A stretch of DNA of 64,000 nucleotides. It comes from Diacronema lutheri. Its lineage: Eukaryota; Haptophyta; Pavlovophyceae; Pavlovales; Pavlovaceae. Location of the stretch: positions 434,001 through 498,000 of the forward strand of contig JAGTXO010000021.1 in NCBI GenBank assembly GCA_019448385.1, read 5' to 3'. Made by a program: the position numbers and the translations under genes. Positions 54,910 to 63,946 of the stretch are shown here, one piece after another (the first letter of the stretch is position 1; every line of letters begins with the position of its first letter). The notes below the pieces were generated by a model. It was not told the origin of the DNA, did not search any database, and saw nothing but the letters and a program-made list of their open reading frames with translations.

Positions 54910-56970
54910 ATGGCCGACATCGTCGTACTTGACGCGTCGCAGATGGCGACGGTGCTCAAGAGGTACGTGGATATCCTCACGAAGAAGGAGGCGCACCTGC
55001 TCGAGCAGGAGGGCTTCTTCAACCGCGAGGAGCACTTTGAGCTCTTCCTGCAGGAGGTGCGCACCGAGTTTGACTCGCACCCAAAGATCCGCGCGTGCTT
55101 TGCGCACAAGGCGGGCGCGCTCAGCTGCATCCAATTCCTGCTTGGGCGGGGCGAGCACGCGCGCGACGCGGTGAATGAGTCGCGTCGCTACGAGCTCTCA
55201 TTCATGTCGACCGTGCTGCTGCGCACGTCGTCGGTCGCGGGCGTGCTCACCACGGAGCCGGCGCTGCTTGCCGAGCTCCTCGCGTTCGCCGAGCAGCCGG
55301 CGCCGCTTGACGAGGCGATCATGCACTACTGGTGCAAGGTGTTCCGCCACCTGGTCGGCCTGCACGTTTGCGACCGCCGCCTCGTCCGCGCGCTGTCCGC
55401 GCTCGTCGCGCACGTCGCGGATGACTCTGTGCAGGCGGTGCTCTCTGAGTACCTGGGCACGCTGGTGGGCGGCGTGAGCCTGCTGCGCTGCCTGGAGGAG
55501 GGGGGCTGCAACCCACTCGCGCCGCTCGTCGACGCGCTCTTCCAGTCCGCGCGCGGCGCGCGCAACGCGTGCGCGGTGCTGTGCGCCGCGTGCGTCGCGG
55601 TCTCGGAGGCGCAGGACAAGCGCGCGCACGCGCTCGTCTGGCGCGCGCTCGCGCCCGCGCTGCCGCGCTTCCTGCACGCGGTGTTTGGCGGCGCGATCGA
55701 CGCGGCGCGTGCGCACTACGGGCCGTGCATTGAGCACTGCCTTTCGTTCCTCGTCGAGCTGCTGATGCTGCACACGCGCGTCGGCGCCGACGCGTCGACG
55801 GCCGAGGGCGGGGCCGTCCGGCTGCTGCTGCCGCACTTTGGCGCGCTGCACCGGATGCTCCGCTCGGAGCAGACGTTTGTGCAGCTCAAGGCGGCGGAGG
55901 TGCTCACCGTCGCGCTCGTCCTCGTCGAGGAGGCCGACGACGACGCGCTCGCCGTCGCGATCGTGCGCGCGCGGCTCCTCCCGCTGTCCATCTCGCTCTT
56001 CTTCGCGCCGGACGTGAACGGCGGCGGTCGGCAGGACTTCTTGCGGCACGTGCTGCTGCGCGTCTTCTGCGAGGCGCTCGCGTGCGACAACGCGCCCGTC
56101 CACGCCGAGCTCCTCCGCCCCGGCCGCGGCGCGCTCGCTGCGACCATCGTCCGGTCGGCGCGCCGGCCTCTCGCCTACGGCAGCGTGACGCACACGCAGA
56201 TGGCGCTCCGGCTCGTCAACGACGCGTGCGCGCGCGTGCCGCTCGTGCGCAAGCTGTGCGCCGAGACGGCGGGGTGGCGCTCGGTCGTTCACGCCGTCGT
56301 CGGTGCCGCCGGCGCCGCGCTCAAGAGCCCCGAGCCGTCCGAGCCGTTGGACGACGCGGAGAACGAGGACCCGCACCGCTCGCCGCCGCTGCTCGCCAGC
56401 CCCCGCGCCGGCGCGTCGGGCGCGCGCAAGCCGAGCGCGCGCGGCGCGCGCGGCGGCGGCGCGCTCGCGGACGATATCGAGGACGAGCTCGCGAGCGAGT
56501 TTGGCGGCCAGCGCCTCGACGACGCGCTCGAGCATCAGCCGCTCGCGGCGTGGCCGCCGCACGAGCGCGCGCGCGCGCCCGTGCCGCTCGGCGAGCGCGC
56601 GCAGCGCGACGGCGGCTCGCTCTACGCGTCAAACTTTGCCGCGGGCGCCGGCGCGGTGGAGGGCGAGATCACGTCTGTGCACCCCGGCTCTTCCTCGCCG
56701 TGCGCCGACGGCGCCGACGCGGCCGAGCGCGACGCGTCGGACGTGCTGGTGGTTGAGGGCGAGACGTTCAAGAGCTCGGCCGTCCCGTACTACGACACGC
56801 CCAAGCCCAAGCTGGTGAAGCGGATCTTCTACTCGCGCAGCGCAAAGGCCGCTTCGCCGTTCTTCAAGTCGCCCAGCGCGGGCGTTGGGTCCGCCCTCGC
56901 GCAGCACGACGCCGAGCAGCGCGCGGCCGACGCGGACGGCGACGCGGACGGCCGGGTCCTCTCCTTCTGA
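54910..56970 (+). CDS. SAPS-domain protein, PP6 phosphatase regulatory subunit-like
   Basis: A 686-residue intronless protein. Residues 10-330 form a helical-repeat SAPS domain: YELSFMSTVLLRTSSVAGVL, ELLAFAEQPAPLDEAIMHYW and CKVFRHLVGLHVC correspond to the family pattern of a vacancy in cluster size followed by PPLNPLLASFFSK. SAPS proteins (yeast SAP, human PPP6R) hold Sit4/PP6 phosphatase and control cell cycle and TOR signalling. The C-terminal half is acidic and Ser-rich with low complexity (DDIEDELASEFGG, DVLVVEGETFKSSA). Assignment is by SAPS-like spacing, with modest identity. The start is 138 bp from the divergent P5CS start. Confidence 0.7.
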   Translation: MADIVVLDASQMATVLKRYVDILTKKEAHLLEQEGFFNREEHFELFLQEVRTEFDSHPKIRACFAHKAGALSCIQFLLGRGEHARDAVNESRRYELSFMSTVLLRTSSVAGVLTTEPALLAELLAFAEQPAPLDEAIMHYWCKVFRHLVGLHVCDRRLVRALSALVAHVADDSVQAVLSEYLGTLVGGVSLLRCLEEGGCNPLAPLVDALFQSARGARNACAVLCAACVAVSEAQDKRAHALVWRALAPALPRFLHAVFGGAIDAARAHYGPCIEHCLSFLVELLMLHTRVGADASTAEGGAVRLLLPHFGALHRMLRSEQTFVQLKAAEVLTVALVLVEEADDDALAVAIVRARLLPLSISLFFAPDVNGGGRQDFLRHVLLRVFCEALACDNAPVHAELLRPGRGALAATIVRSARRPLAYGSVTHTQMALRLVNDACARVPLVRKLCAETAGWRSVVHAVVGAAGAALKSPEPSEPLDDAENEDPHRSPPLLASPRAGASGARKPSARGARGGGALADDIEDELASEFGGQRLDDALEHQPLAAWPPHERARAPVPLGERAQRDGGSLYASNFAAGAGAVEGEITSVHPGSSSPCADGADAAERDASDVLVVEGETFKSSAVPYYDTPKPKLVKRIFYSRSAKAASPFFKSPSAGVGSALAQHDAEQRAADADGDADGRVLSF

Positions 56971-57465
56971 CGGCCGCCTATGCGCGGCGGCGGCGACCGG
57001 CGGCGGCGACCGGCGTCTCGGCGCGTGGCGCCACGGTGCTCCCTGCACGCGCCTGCGCGCCGCCGCCGCCGCGCAGGCATTGCTTTGAGCCGCAAAGCCG
57101 AGCGCCAGCGGGCGCGCGGCTGGTTGAACGAACGCGTGCGACCTGCGTTGCCGGCCGCTCTGCACGTGCAACTGACGGGATCGAGTGGACCAGCGCGATC
57201 TCATGAGCCGAGCCGTCGCGCGCTGGGCACGTCTTAAGTCGCGCCCACGTCTAGGGTAATCTCTAGCACCCATGCCTTGATGCGCTCACAAGCGCATCTG
57301 CATGCTGCACCCCGATCGGTCCTTGTCTCCTCGAGCAAGCCTGCATGCGTGCGCTTGTGCCATACATCGCGGTCGTCGCCACTGCTCGTGCCCGTGAGCC
57401 TGCGCGGATGCAGAGCGCCCGTCGAGGGCCACGCGGGCAGGCACCGCACATCCAATGGCGCGCGC
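56971..57465. other. convergent intergenic region
   Basis: No gene seen. It lies between the stops of the SAPS protein and the small basic protein. A short GGCGGCGACC direct repeat occurs at 56990-57015, and the frames on either strand are not natural-looking. Confidence 0.6.
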
Positions 57466-57888
57466 TCACTCCGTGACGAAGAGCGAGGCGCGCCGGGCCT
57501 TTTTGGCGGGCGTGCGGTAGTACTCCTCGAGGTCGTCGGGAAATCCATCGCCGTGTTTGAGGGCGCGCTTCTTGGCCGAGCTGGTCACCCCCACGCGCAT
57601 ATGCGAATTGTTGATCGGCAGCATGTGGAAGTGCTCGACGAGGTTTTCTGGGAAGGGGTCGTCGTCGCGCTCGTCCACGACCGGCGTGGTCAGCTGCGGC
57701 GTGAGCGCAGGCGCGCGGTGCGCCGGCGCGCGCGGCAGCGGTGCCCAGAGCTCAAGCTCGACGGGAGGAACGGCGGTGGAGCGCAGCATGTGTGGGCTCG
57801 GGCCCTCGTCCTCGTCCACCAGCTCCGAGAAGCGGCTCGCGTTCGCGCGCGCGCGCTCCTCGAAGCTCTGCGCCGGCGTGCTCACCAT
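57466..57888 (-). CDS. small unknown protein, likely nuclear
   Basis: A 140-residue intronless frame with natural composition and no recognised family. The N-terminus is helical and acidic (SFEERARANASRFSELVDED), the middle Pro-rich (PPVELELWAPLPRAPAH), and the C-terminus basic (SAKKRALKHG, TPAKKARRASLFVTE), the last a bipartite-like nuclear signal with an RRAS site suited to basophilic kinases. The start at ATG 57888 is 95 bp from the divergent acetolactate synthase start. Confidence 0.65.
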   Translation of the reverse strand: MVSTPAQSFEERARANASRFSELVDEDEGPSPHMLRSTAVPPVELELWAPLPRAPAHRAPALTPQLTTPVVDERDDDPFPENLVEHFHMLPINNSHMRVGVTSSAKKRALKHGDGFPDDLEEYYRTPAKKARRASLFVTE

Positions 57889-57982
57889 GACGAGGTCCGC
57901 TCAAGTCACCTTCAAGGCCCTCCTTCGCGCCCTTTTCACAAGGCGGTCGAAACGGAAAACGCGTGGACATTGGGGCCTCCCC

Positions 57983-59956
57983 ATGCTGGGAGGGGCGCGC
58001 GCGCTGCACGCGCGAGCGGGCGCGGCGCCGCTGGCGGCGCGATGGCTGTCGTCATCGGTGCGCGTGAAGGAGAGCTGGGGGATGCTCTTCAACCCGCGCC
58101 AGATGAACGCGAACGCTGAGGCCGAGCCCTTCCCTGAGTCGATGGAGCCGGTCGTCGAGCCGTCGCCCGTCGACCTCTCCAAGGCCATTCCGGGCACGCC
58201 GTACGCGGGCAAGACGGGCGCGGTGATCTTCCACCAGATGATGGCTGAGCACAAGGTCTCGCACGTCTTCGGATACCCTGGCGGCGCCATCCTGCCCGTC
58301 TTTGACGCCATCTACGAGTCGCCGCACATTGAGTTCATCCTCTCGCGGCACGAGCAGGGCGCCGGCCACATGGCGCAGGGCTTCGCGCGCGTGACGGGCC
58401 GGCCGGGCGTGGTGCTCGTCACGTCGGGCCCTGGCGCGACCAACCTGATCACGCCCCTGCAGGACGCGCTCAAGGACGGCACGCCGATCGTCGTGTTCTG
58501 CGGCCAGGTCGCGACGTCGGCGATCGGCTCTGACGCCTTCCAGGAGTGCGACACGGTGGGGATCTCGGCGCCGTGCACCAAGTGGAACGTGCTCGTGCGC
58601 TCGGTCGAAGAGTTGCCCCGCCGTATCAACGAGGCCTTCGAGATCGCGATGAGCGGCCGCCCCGGCCCGGTGCTCGTCGATCTGCCCAAGGACGTCACCG
58701 CCGGCACGCTCAGGGTCGAGCCGGACGCGAAGCCCTACATGAACGCGAAGCCACTGTACCGCGGCGCGGTGGCGGTGGACGAGGCGATCGTGCGCACCGC
58801 CGAGCTCATCGCAAAGGCCGAGCGCCCCGTCATCTACGCCGGCGCCGGCGTGATCGGCTCGCGCGCGTCCGAGCAGCTGCGCGAGCTGGCGATCAAATGC
58901 CAGATCCCCGTCACGACGACGCTGCAGGGGCTTGGCTGCTTCGACGAGCTGCACCCGCTGTCGCTGCACATGCTCGGCATGCACGGCGCCGCCTGCGCCA
59001 ACTACGCCATGCAGCAGGCCGACCTCATTCTCGCGATCGGAGCGCGCTTCGATGACCGCGTGACCGGCCGCATCGCCGACTTTGCGCCGCGCGCGCGCGA
59101 CGCGCACGCGCGCGGCGAGGGCGGGATCGTGCACTTTGAGATCGAGCAGTCGATGCTCGACAAGGTTGTGCCGGCCACCGTCCCCGTCCTTGGCGACATC
59201 AAGCCCAACCTGCTCAAACTCTTGCCGCTCGTCGAGCCGCCGACATCGCCGCGCCGCGCCGCGTGGGTGGAGAACGTGGGCAAGCTCAAGAAGAGCTACG
59301 ACTTCCGGTACGGCGCGGCGCCGTCGCGCTCGGGCAAGATGAAGCCGCAGGCCGTGATCGCCGAGTTTTACCGCCAGGTCGCGCACCGCGACGATGTGAT
59401 CATCACAACGGGCGTCGGCCAGCACCAGATGTGGGCCGCCCAGTTCTTCCGGTACCGCACGCCCGGCCAGTGGGTGTCGAGCGGCGGGCTCGGCACGATG
59501 GGCTTTGGCGTGCCCTCCGCCATCGGCGCCAAGATTGCAAAGCCCGACCACATGGTTGTCGACATTGATGGCGATGGATCGTTCATCATGACGGCGTGCG
59601 AGATGGTCACGGCCGCGCAGCACAAGGTGCCGATCAAGGTGCTGCTGCTCAACAACGACTTCCAGGGGATGGTGAAGCAGTGGCAGGACCTCTTCTTCAA
59701 CGAGAAGTACTCTGCCACCCAGCAGTTCAACCCAAACTTTAAGGCGCTCGCCGAGGCGATGCACTGCGCCGGCTACAGGTGCGAGAGCGCCGACACGCTC
59801 GAGGAGACGATGGCGGCATTCCTCGCGGAGGAGCGGCCGGTCGTCGGCGAGTTCCTCGTCGACAAGCACGAGCACTGCTACCCGATGGTGCCGGCGGGCA
59901 AGGCGCTCCACGAGATGGTGCTCGGTCCGGACTATGATGCCGCGCCCGCGCGCTGA
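57983..59956 (+). CDS. ilvB: acetolactate synthase, catalytic subunit
   Basis: A 657-residue intronless ThDP enzyme making acetolactate or acetohydroxybutyrate, the first step of branched-chain amino acid synthesis. The N-terminus (MLGGARALHARAGAAPLAAR) is a short mitochondrial- or plastid-like targeting sequence. HVFGYPGGAILPVFDAI and SRHEQGAGHMAQGFAR contain the activating Glu; VTSGPGATNLITPLQDA, FQECDTVGI and PGPVLVDLPKDV are typical. The C-domain has GLGTMGFGVPSAIGA and DIDGDGSFIM...LLNNDFQGMVKQWQ, the metal/ThDP motif GDG-N26-NN. Length and lack of inserts are usual. ATG 57983 was chosen because the targeting-like leader begins there. Confidence 0.95.
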   Translation: MLGGARALHARAGAAPLAARWLSSSVRVKESWGMLFNPRQMNANAEAEPFPESMEPVVEPSPVDLSKAIPGTPYAGKTGAVIFHQMMAEHKVSHVFGYPGGAILPVFDAIYESPHIEFILSRHEQGAGHMAQGFARVTGRPGVVLVTSGPGATNLITPLQDALKDGTPIVVFCGQVATSAIGSDAFQECDTVGISAPCTKWNVLVRSVEELPRRINEAFEIAMSGRPGPVLVDLPKDVTAGTLRVEPDAKPYMNAKPLYRGAVAVDEAIVRTAELIAKAERPVIYAGAGVIGSRASEQLRELAIKCQIPVTTTLQGLGCFDELHPLSLHMLGMHGAACANYAMQQADLILAIGARFDDRVTGRIADFAPRARDAHARGEGGIVHFEIEQSMLDKVVPATVPVLGDIKPNLLKLLPLVEPPTSPRRAAWVENVGKLKKSYDFRYGAAPSRSGKMKPQAVIAEFYRQVAHRDDVIITTGVGQHQMWAAQFFRYRTPGQWVSSGGLGTMGFGVPSAIGAKIAKPDHMVVDIDGDGSFIMTACEMVTAAQHKVPIKVLLLNNDFQGMVKQWQDLFFNEKYSATQQFNPNFKALAEAMHCAGYRCESADTLEETMAAFLAEERPVVGEFLVDKHEHCYPMVPAGKALHEMVLGPDYDAAPAR

Positions 59957-60284
59957 GCGCCGCGGCGCGGCGTGTCGCAGCCTCGCAGGCCCGGGCGCGC
60001 GCCGCCGGACCAAGCCCGCATCCGCTCGCCGCCGGACGATCCGGCGCGCGCCGCGGTGCGGATTGGTCCAATGCAGCGCGCAGGTGCGGGCGTCGCCGCC
60101 GGCGGCCTCGACTGCGGCAACGCGAGCCAAGGGCGACGAAAGTGTGAGGTGCCAGACTAAATGCTTAGTGACGCACTTGGTCGACTGTGCCCAGTGAAAC
60201 CGCGTTCCCTCGGACAATCGGGCCGCGATCCGCACTGCGACGATCCGTCCTTCCGCGTCGCGCACGTCCCTCTCGCCAACAATC
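59957..60284. other. tandem intergenic region
   Basis: No gene seen. It should hold the 3' end of acetolactate synthase and the promoter of the next gene. A slightly AT-richer patch (GACTAAATGCTTAGTGACGCA, 60156-60175) includes the dyad CTAAATGCTTAG. Confidence 0.6.
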
Positions 60285-60857
60285 ATGGCGGCGACCGAGG
60301 GATCAGGAGCGCGCAGCGCCGACAAAGGGCAGCAGTGTGCGTCCGCCTGGAACGGGCGCTACATTGATCCGAAGCACCCGCGTGGCTGGCGCGAGGTGTC
60401 GCTCGACGGCGACATGCTGACGATCAAGGGACGTGACGAGCCGGGCGCGGACGAGTGGCGGCTGCAGGGCGCGGCGCGCGGCACGTCGATCACGCTCGAC
60501 TTTTCGCCAAAGGGTGGCCCCAAGGACCTTCATGCAACGCTCGCCGACGATTCTGGCTCGATCCGCTTTGCTGATGGCAACTCGTGGTCAAAGCTGTCGC
60601 CGTGGGACGGGCGCTACGCCGACCCAAACCACACGATGGGCTGGCGCGACGTGAAGGCTCGTGGGGACAAGCTCATCATTGCCGGCCGCGACGATGACAC
60701 GGCCGACACCTGGGAGATCAACGGCCAGATCCAAGGCGGCTCGGTCGAGCTGGACTTCAGCCCAAAGGGTGGCCCAAAAGGCATGAAGGCGACGCTCGCA
60801 AGCGACTGTGGCTCGATCCAATTCTCGGACGGCAACACCTGGACCAAGGCGTACTGA
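60285..60857 (+). CDS. protein made of two tandem ~80-residue beta-rich repeats
   Basis: A 190-residue intronless protein of unknown function. After a 20-residue leader come two homologous units. Each begins W(N/D)GRY(I/A)DP(K/N)H and GWR(E/D)V, continues with GD(M/K)L.I.GRD, and ends with LDFSPKGGPK, then (H)ATLA.D.GSI.F.DGN.W.K. Spacing is conserved with no gaps over about 80 residues, and about half of the positions are identical. There is no signal peptide or transmembrane segment. The strand-like pattern suggests a small beta-barrel or lectin-like domain. The name of the family, if any, is not known to me. Confidence 0.85.
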   Translation: MAATEGSGARSADKGQQCASAWNGRYIDPKHPRGWREVSLDGDMLTIKGRDEPGADEWRLQGAARGTSITLDFSPKGGPKDLHATLADDSGSIRFADGNSWSKLSPWDGRYADPNHTMGWRDVKARGDKLIIAGRDDDTADTWEINGQIQGGSVELDFSPKGGPKGMKATLASDCGSIQFSDGNTWTKAY

Positions 60858-61077
60858 ACACAGTGCGTGCCCGAGGGCGAGAAGGCGCAAGCAAAGTGAG
60901 GCACGAGTGCGCATGTGTGCAAGCCACATCCCGCCAGAGCAGTCTGTAGCGGTCACGCAGGCGCACGTTCTCAAATCCCGGCTGCAGCATCGAAGGCGCG
61001 CGCGCTTAGGTGCGCCGCGAAGCTCGAGAGGCCCGACATTTGATGCCCGACAACCCGCCGATTCGTCCCAAGCCCGC

Positions 61078-61554
61078 CTAGCCAACGCCGCCGGCTGCGG
61101 CCGGGCTCGCAAAGATTGCGTTGTATGCCGTGAAGCCGTTGTTGGCCGCGGCAACCGGGCTTGCCACTACGCAGTTGAAGGCGTTCACGCCCATTGCGCC
61201 GGCGACGATTGGAGCCGCGACGACGACGTCAAAAGCGCCCGCGCCCGCGGCGCCGGCGATTCCGGGCTGCGCAACAGTCAGGTTGCCCGCACTCACACCC
61301 GTGAGGCCGAAGAGGCCAGAAGAGACGGTGCTCACCGAAAAGCTTCGCACGCCGTTGATGGAGAAGACTGACGCGTTGGCGCCGCCCGCATTGAGTGCAG
61401 TCGCGCCGCAGAAGCTCACAGCGACAAACGTTTTTGCCCCGGTGAGCAGAGCGCATGTGCCTCGCGCGGCGACGAGGTTGACCACGGGGCCGTCGTCGTA
61501 CCACTCCTCAGGCCCGTTAATGATGTCCGTGTCCTCGCCCCAGCCTCCGGCCAT
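61078..61554 (-). CDS. small protein with degenerate hydrophobic repeats
   Basis: A 158-residue intronless frame. The N-terminus is acidic (MAGGWGEDTDIINGPEEWYD). The remainder is Ala/Val/Gly-rich with recurring units such as AFDVVVAAPIVAGAMGVN, AFNCVVASPVAAANNGFT and AYNAIFASPAAAG, each about 19-20 residues. Alternating small and hydrophobic residues suggest a beta-solenoid or a protein embedded in a surface; no family is recognised. Start ATG 61554 is 156 bp from the divergent polo kinase start. Confidence 0.65.
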   Translation of the reverse strand: MAGGWGEDTDIINGPEEWYDDGPVVNLVAARGTCALLTGAKTFVAVSFCGATALNAGGANASVFSINGVRSFSVSTVSSGLFGLTGVSAGNLTVAQPGIAGAAGAGAFDVVVAAPIVAGAMGVNAFNCVVASPVAAANNGFTAYNAIFASPAAAGGVG

Positions 61555-61682
61555 AGCCCCTCTTCTTCGCTGGTTGGGAGGAGCAGATGCGCGTCGTTCG
61601 AGGAGCGCGCGCCGTGGACCACGCCGTCCACTTTGCCCGCACTTTTTATCCGGCGTTGCCCGCACTTTGTTATCCGAGGAGG

Positions 61683-61696
61683 TTCAAAGTTCAAAC
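61683..61696 (+). promoter_or_regulatory. AT-rich islet upstream of polo kinase
   Basis: TTCAAAGTTCAAAC, a direct repeat of TTCAAA, lies 14 bp upstream of ATG 61711. Confidence 0.4.
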
Positions 61697-61710
61697 CCAT
61701 GTCGTGATCC

Positions 61711-63946
61711 ATGGAAGAACACGCGCAGCCGCCACAGGAGATCACGTGCTCTGACGGGCTGACGTACCGGTTTTGCGAAGTGCTCGGGCGGGGCGGCTTT
61801 GCGACGTGCTACCTTGTGCGCACCGAGCAAGGCGATGCATTCGCGTGCAAGGTGATCCCCAAGCGTCGGCTCGACAAGCCGCGGCTCCGCGACAAGGTGC
61901 GTGCGCCGCGCCCGCCGCGCCGAGCGCCCGTCGGGAGGCGCCGAGGCTTGCGCGCGCGCCAACCTGTTCGCTACGCGCGCATCGCCACCTCACTGCTCCC
62001 CTGTCCAGCTCGAGAGCGAGATCGCCATCCACCGCGAGCTGCGCCACCCGCACATCGTGCGGTTTGTGAGCACGGCCGAGGACGCGGAGCGCGTGTACAT
62101 CGTGCTCGAGCGGTGCTCGCAGCGGACGCTGCATGAGTTGATGCGCATGCGCAAGCGCCTCTCTGAGCGCGAGGCCGCGCGCATCCTCCTTCAGCTCGTC
62201 TCGGCCGTGCTCTACCTGCACGGTCGACGCGTGATCCACCGCGATATCAAGCTGCACAACTTGTTTGTGCACGACGGCGCGTGCAAGCTGGGCGACTTTG
62301 GGCTCGCGGCGCAGCTCGAGGCGGAGGGCGAGCGGCGGACGACGCTCTGCGGCACGCCCAACTTCATCGCGCCCGAGGTGCTACGCAAGGGCGTGGATGG
62401 CCACTCGTACCCGGCCGACGCGTGGAGCGTCGGCGTCGTTCTCTACTGCCTCGTCGTCGGACGGCCGCCATTCGACGCGGGCGGCGATGTGAAGAAGGCG
62501 TACGCGCGGATCAGAGAGGTGTTGTCGGAGGGCCTTGTCTTCCCGCCCGCCGCCGAGCTCTCCGACCCCGCGCGCCAGCTCATCTGCGCGCTCCTCCACC
62601 CGGACTCCGAGAAGCGAATGCGACTCGCAGACGTGCGCGCGCACCCGTTCGCCGCACTCCTCGACGCGCCACCGACGCCCGGCCCGACATTCCAGCTGAT
62701 CGATTCGGTGGCTGGCTCGCCCGACGGCTCGGGCGACGTGGGCGCGCGCAGGCTGCCCCTTGGCGCCGACGCGGCGAGTGAGCGCGTGGCGCGCACGGAC
62801 GCGCCCGCCGCGGCGTCGCCGCTCGCCGGCCGGGCGCTGGGCGCGTCGGGCGCGCAGACGGCCGCGGCGTTTGCCGCGCGCGCACCCGCTCTCGTCGCCA
62901 AGGCCGCGCTGCCGCGCGCGCGTGCGCTGGCGACGGACGGGCCGCTGGCGACGGACGAGCCGCTGTGCGGCGCGCCCGCGCTCGTGGCCGGAGGCGGGCA
63001 CGCTGGCGGTGTCACGCGCGCTACGGGCCGGGCGGCGCGCGCGGTGTCGGCGCCGCGCGGCGGCAGCGCGCGCGCGAGCGTCGCACCGAACCGCGGCGCC
63101 GCACCGGACGCGCCTCTGCCGTCGGCTGAGCGCGCGCGGCGCGAGCGTCTCGCGCCCGCGCCGCGCGCGCAGCTCTGTCTCGCGCCCGCGCTGTGCACGC
63201 GCTCGGCCGCGGCCGCGTGCGTGTCGCGTTGGTGCGACTTCTCCGCGCTGTACGGCATCGGCTGGGAGCTGCTCGACGGGACGGTGGGCGGCTGCTACAA
63301 CGACGGTTCGAGGCTCGTGCTCGCCGCCGACAAGCTGCTGATGGAGTACCACGCGGCGTCGTCGCGCGGCGCGTGTGGCGAGCGCGACGCGGGCGGCGTG
63401 TGTGGCAAGCGCGGCAAGCCGATGGCGCCGCCGTTGCCGGTCGTGCGCTTTTGCGCGCGCGCCAGCGCCCCGGCACCGCTTTTGAAAAAGGTCAAGCTCC
63501 TCCGTCACTTTGAGAAGCTCCTCCAGCCCCATGGCGCCGACACGCCCAGGCCGTTTGACGGCGCGCCGCCGCGCGCGTGCGCCGAGCTCGTCGAGGTGCG
63601 CGCCGCCGACGCGCTGCCGCACGTCCGTCGGTCGGTGCGGCTCGCGTCGAGCGCGGGCGCGGGCGCGCGCGCGTTCCGGCTGAGCAACAGATGGTTGCAA
63701 CTTCTCTTCGATGACGGAGCCGAGCTGCTCGCGCCGCTCGAGGGCGACGGTCCCGTCGTGCACGCCGGCGGCCGCGACCTGCGTGGCGGCGAGTACGACT
63801 GCGCGGCGGCCGTGAGCTCGGGCGCGGCGCTCAGGCCGCCACTCGCGCGCGCGGCCGCGCTGTGTGCGCACGCCGCGCGCCTTCTCGGCGAGCACGGCCT
63901 CGCCACGCCGGCGGCGCTCGCGCGCGCCGCGGCAGCGTGTGGCTGA
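61711..63946 (+). CDS. PLK: polo-like kinase
   Basis: Exons 61711-61896 and 62009-63946 (intron 112 bp, donor GTGCGTG), 707 residues. Kinase domain about 15-275: LGRGGFATCYL, ACKVI lysine, HRDIKLHNLF, GDFGLAAQL, CGTPNFIAPEV with the activation-loop Thr. A low-complexity Ala/Pro region follows, then polo box 1 (WCDFSALYGIGWELLDGTVG, NDGSRLVLAADK) and a more diverged polo box 2 (FRLSNRWLQLLFDDGAELL). Polo boxes bind phosphorylated partners at centrosomes, kinetochores and basal bodies. In polo box 2 the expected phospho-binding His-Lys pair (HxK) is not obvious, though LFDDGAELL keeps the fold pattern. A short C-terminal helix ends the protein. Confidence 0.92.

Noticed and set aside
57277-58119. 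Long plus-strand open frame overlapping the small basic protein and the acetolactate synthase leader
   Set aside because: It is a high-GC shadow frame; the sequence has no family similarity and the opposite and neighbouring frames have natural composition.
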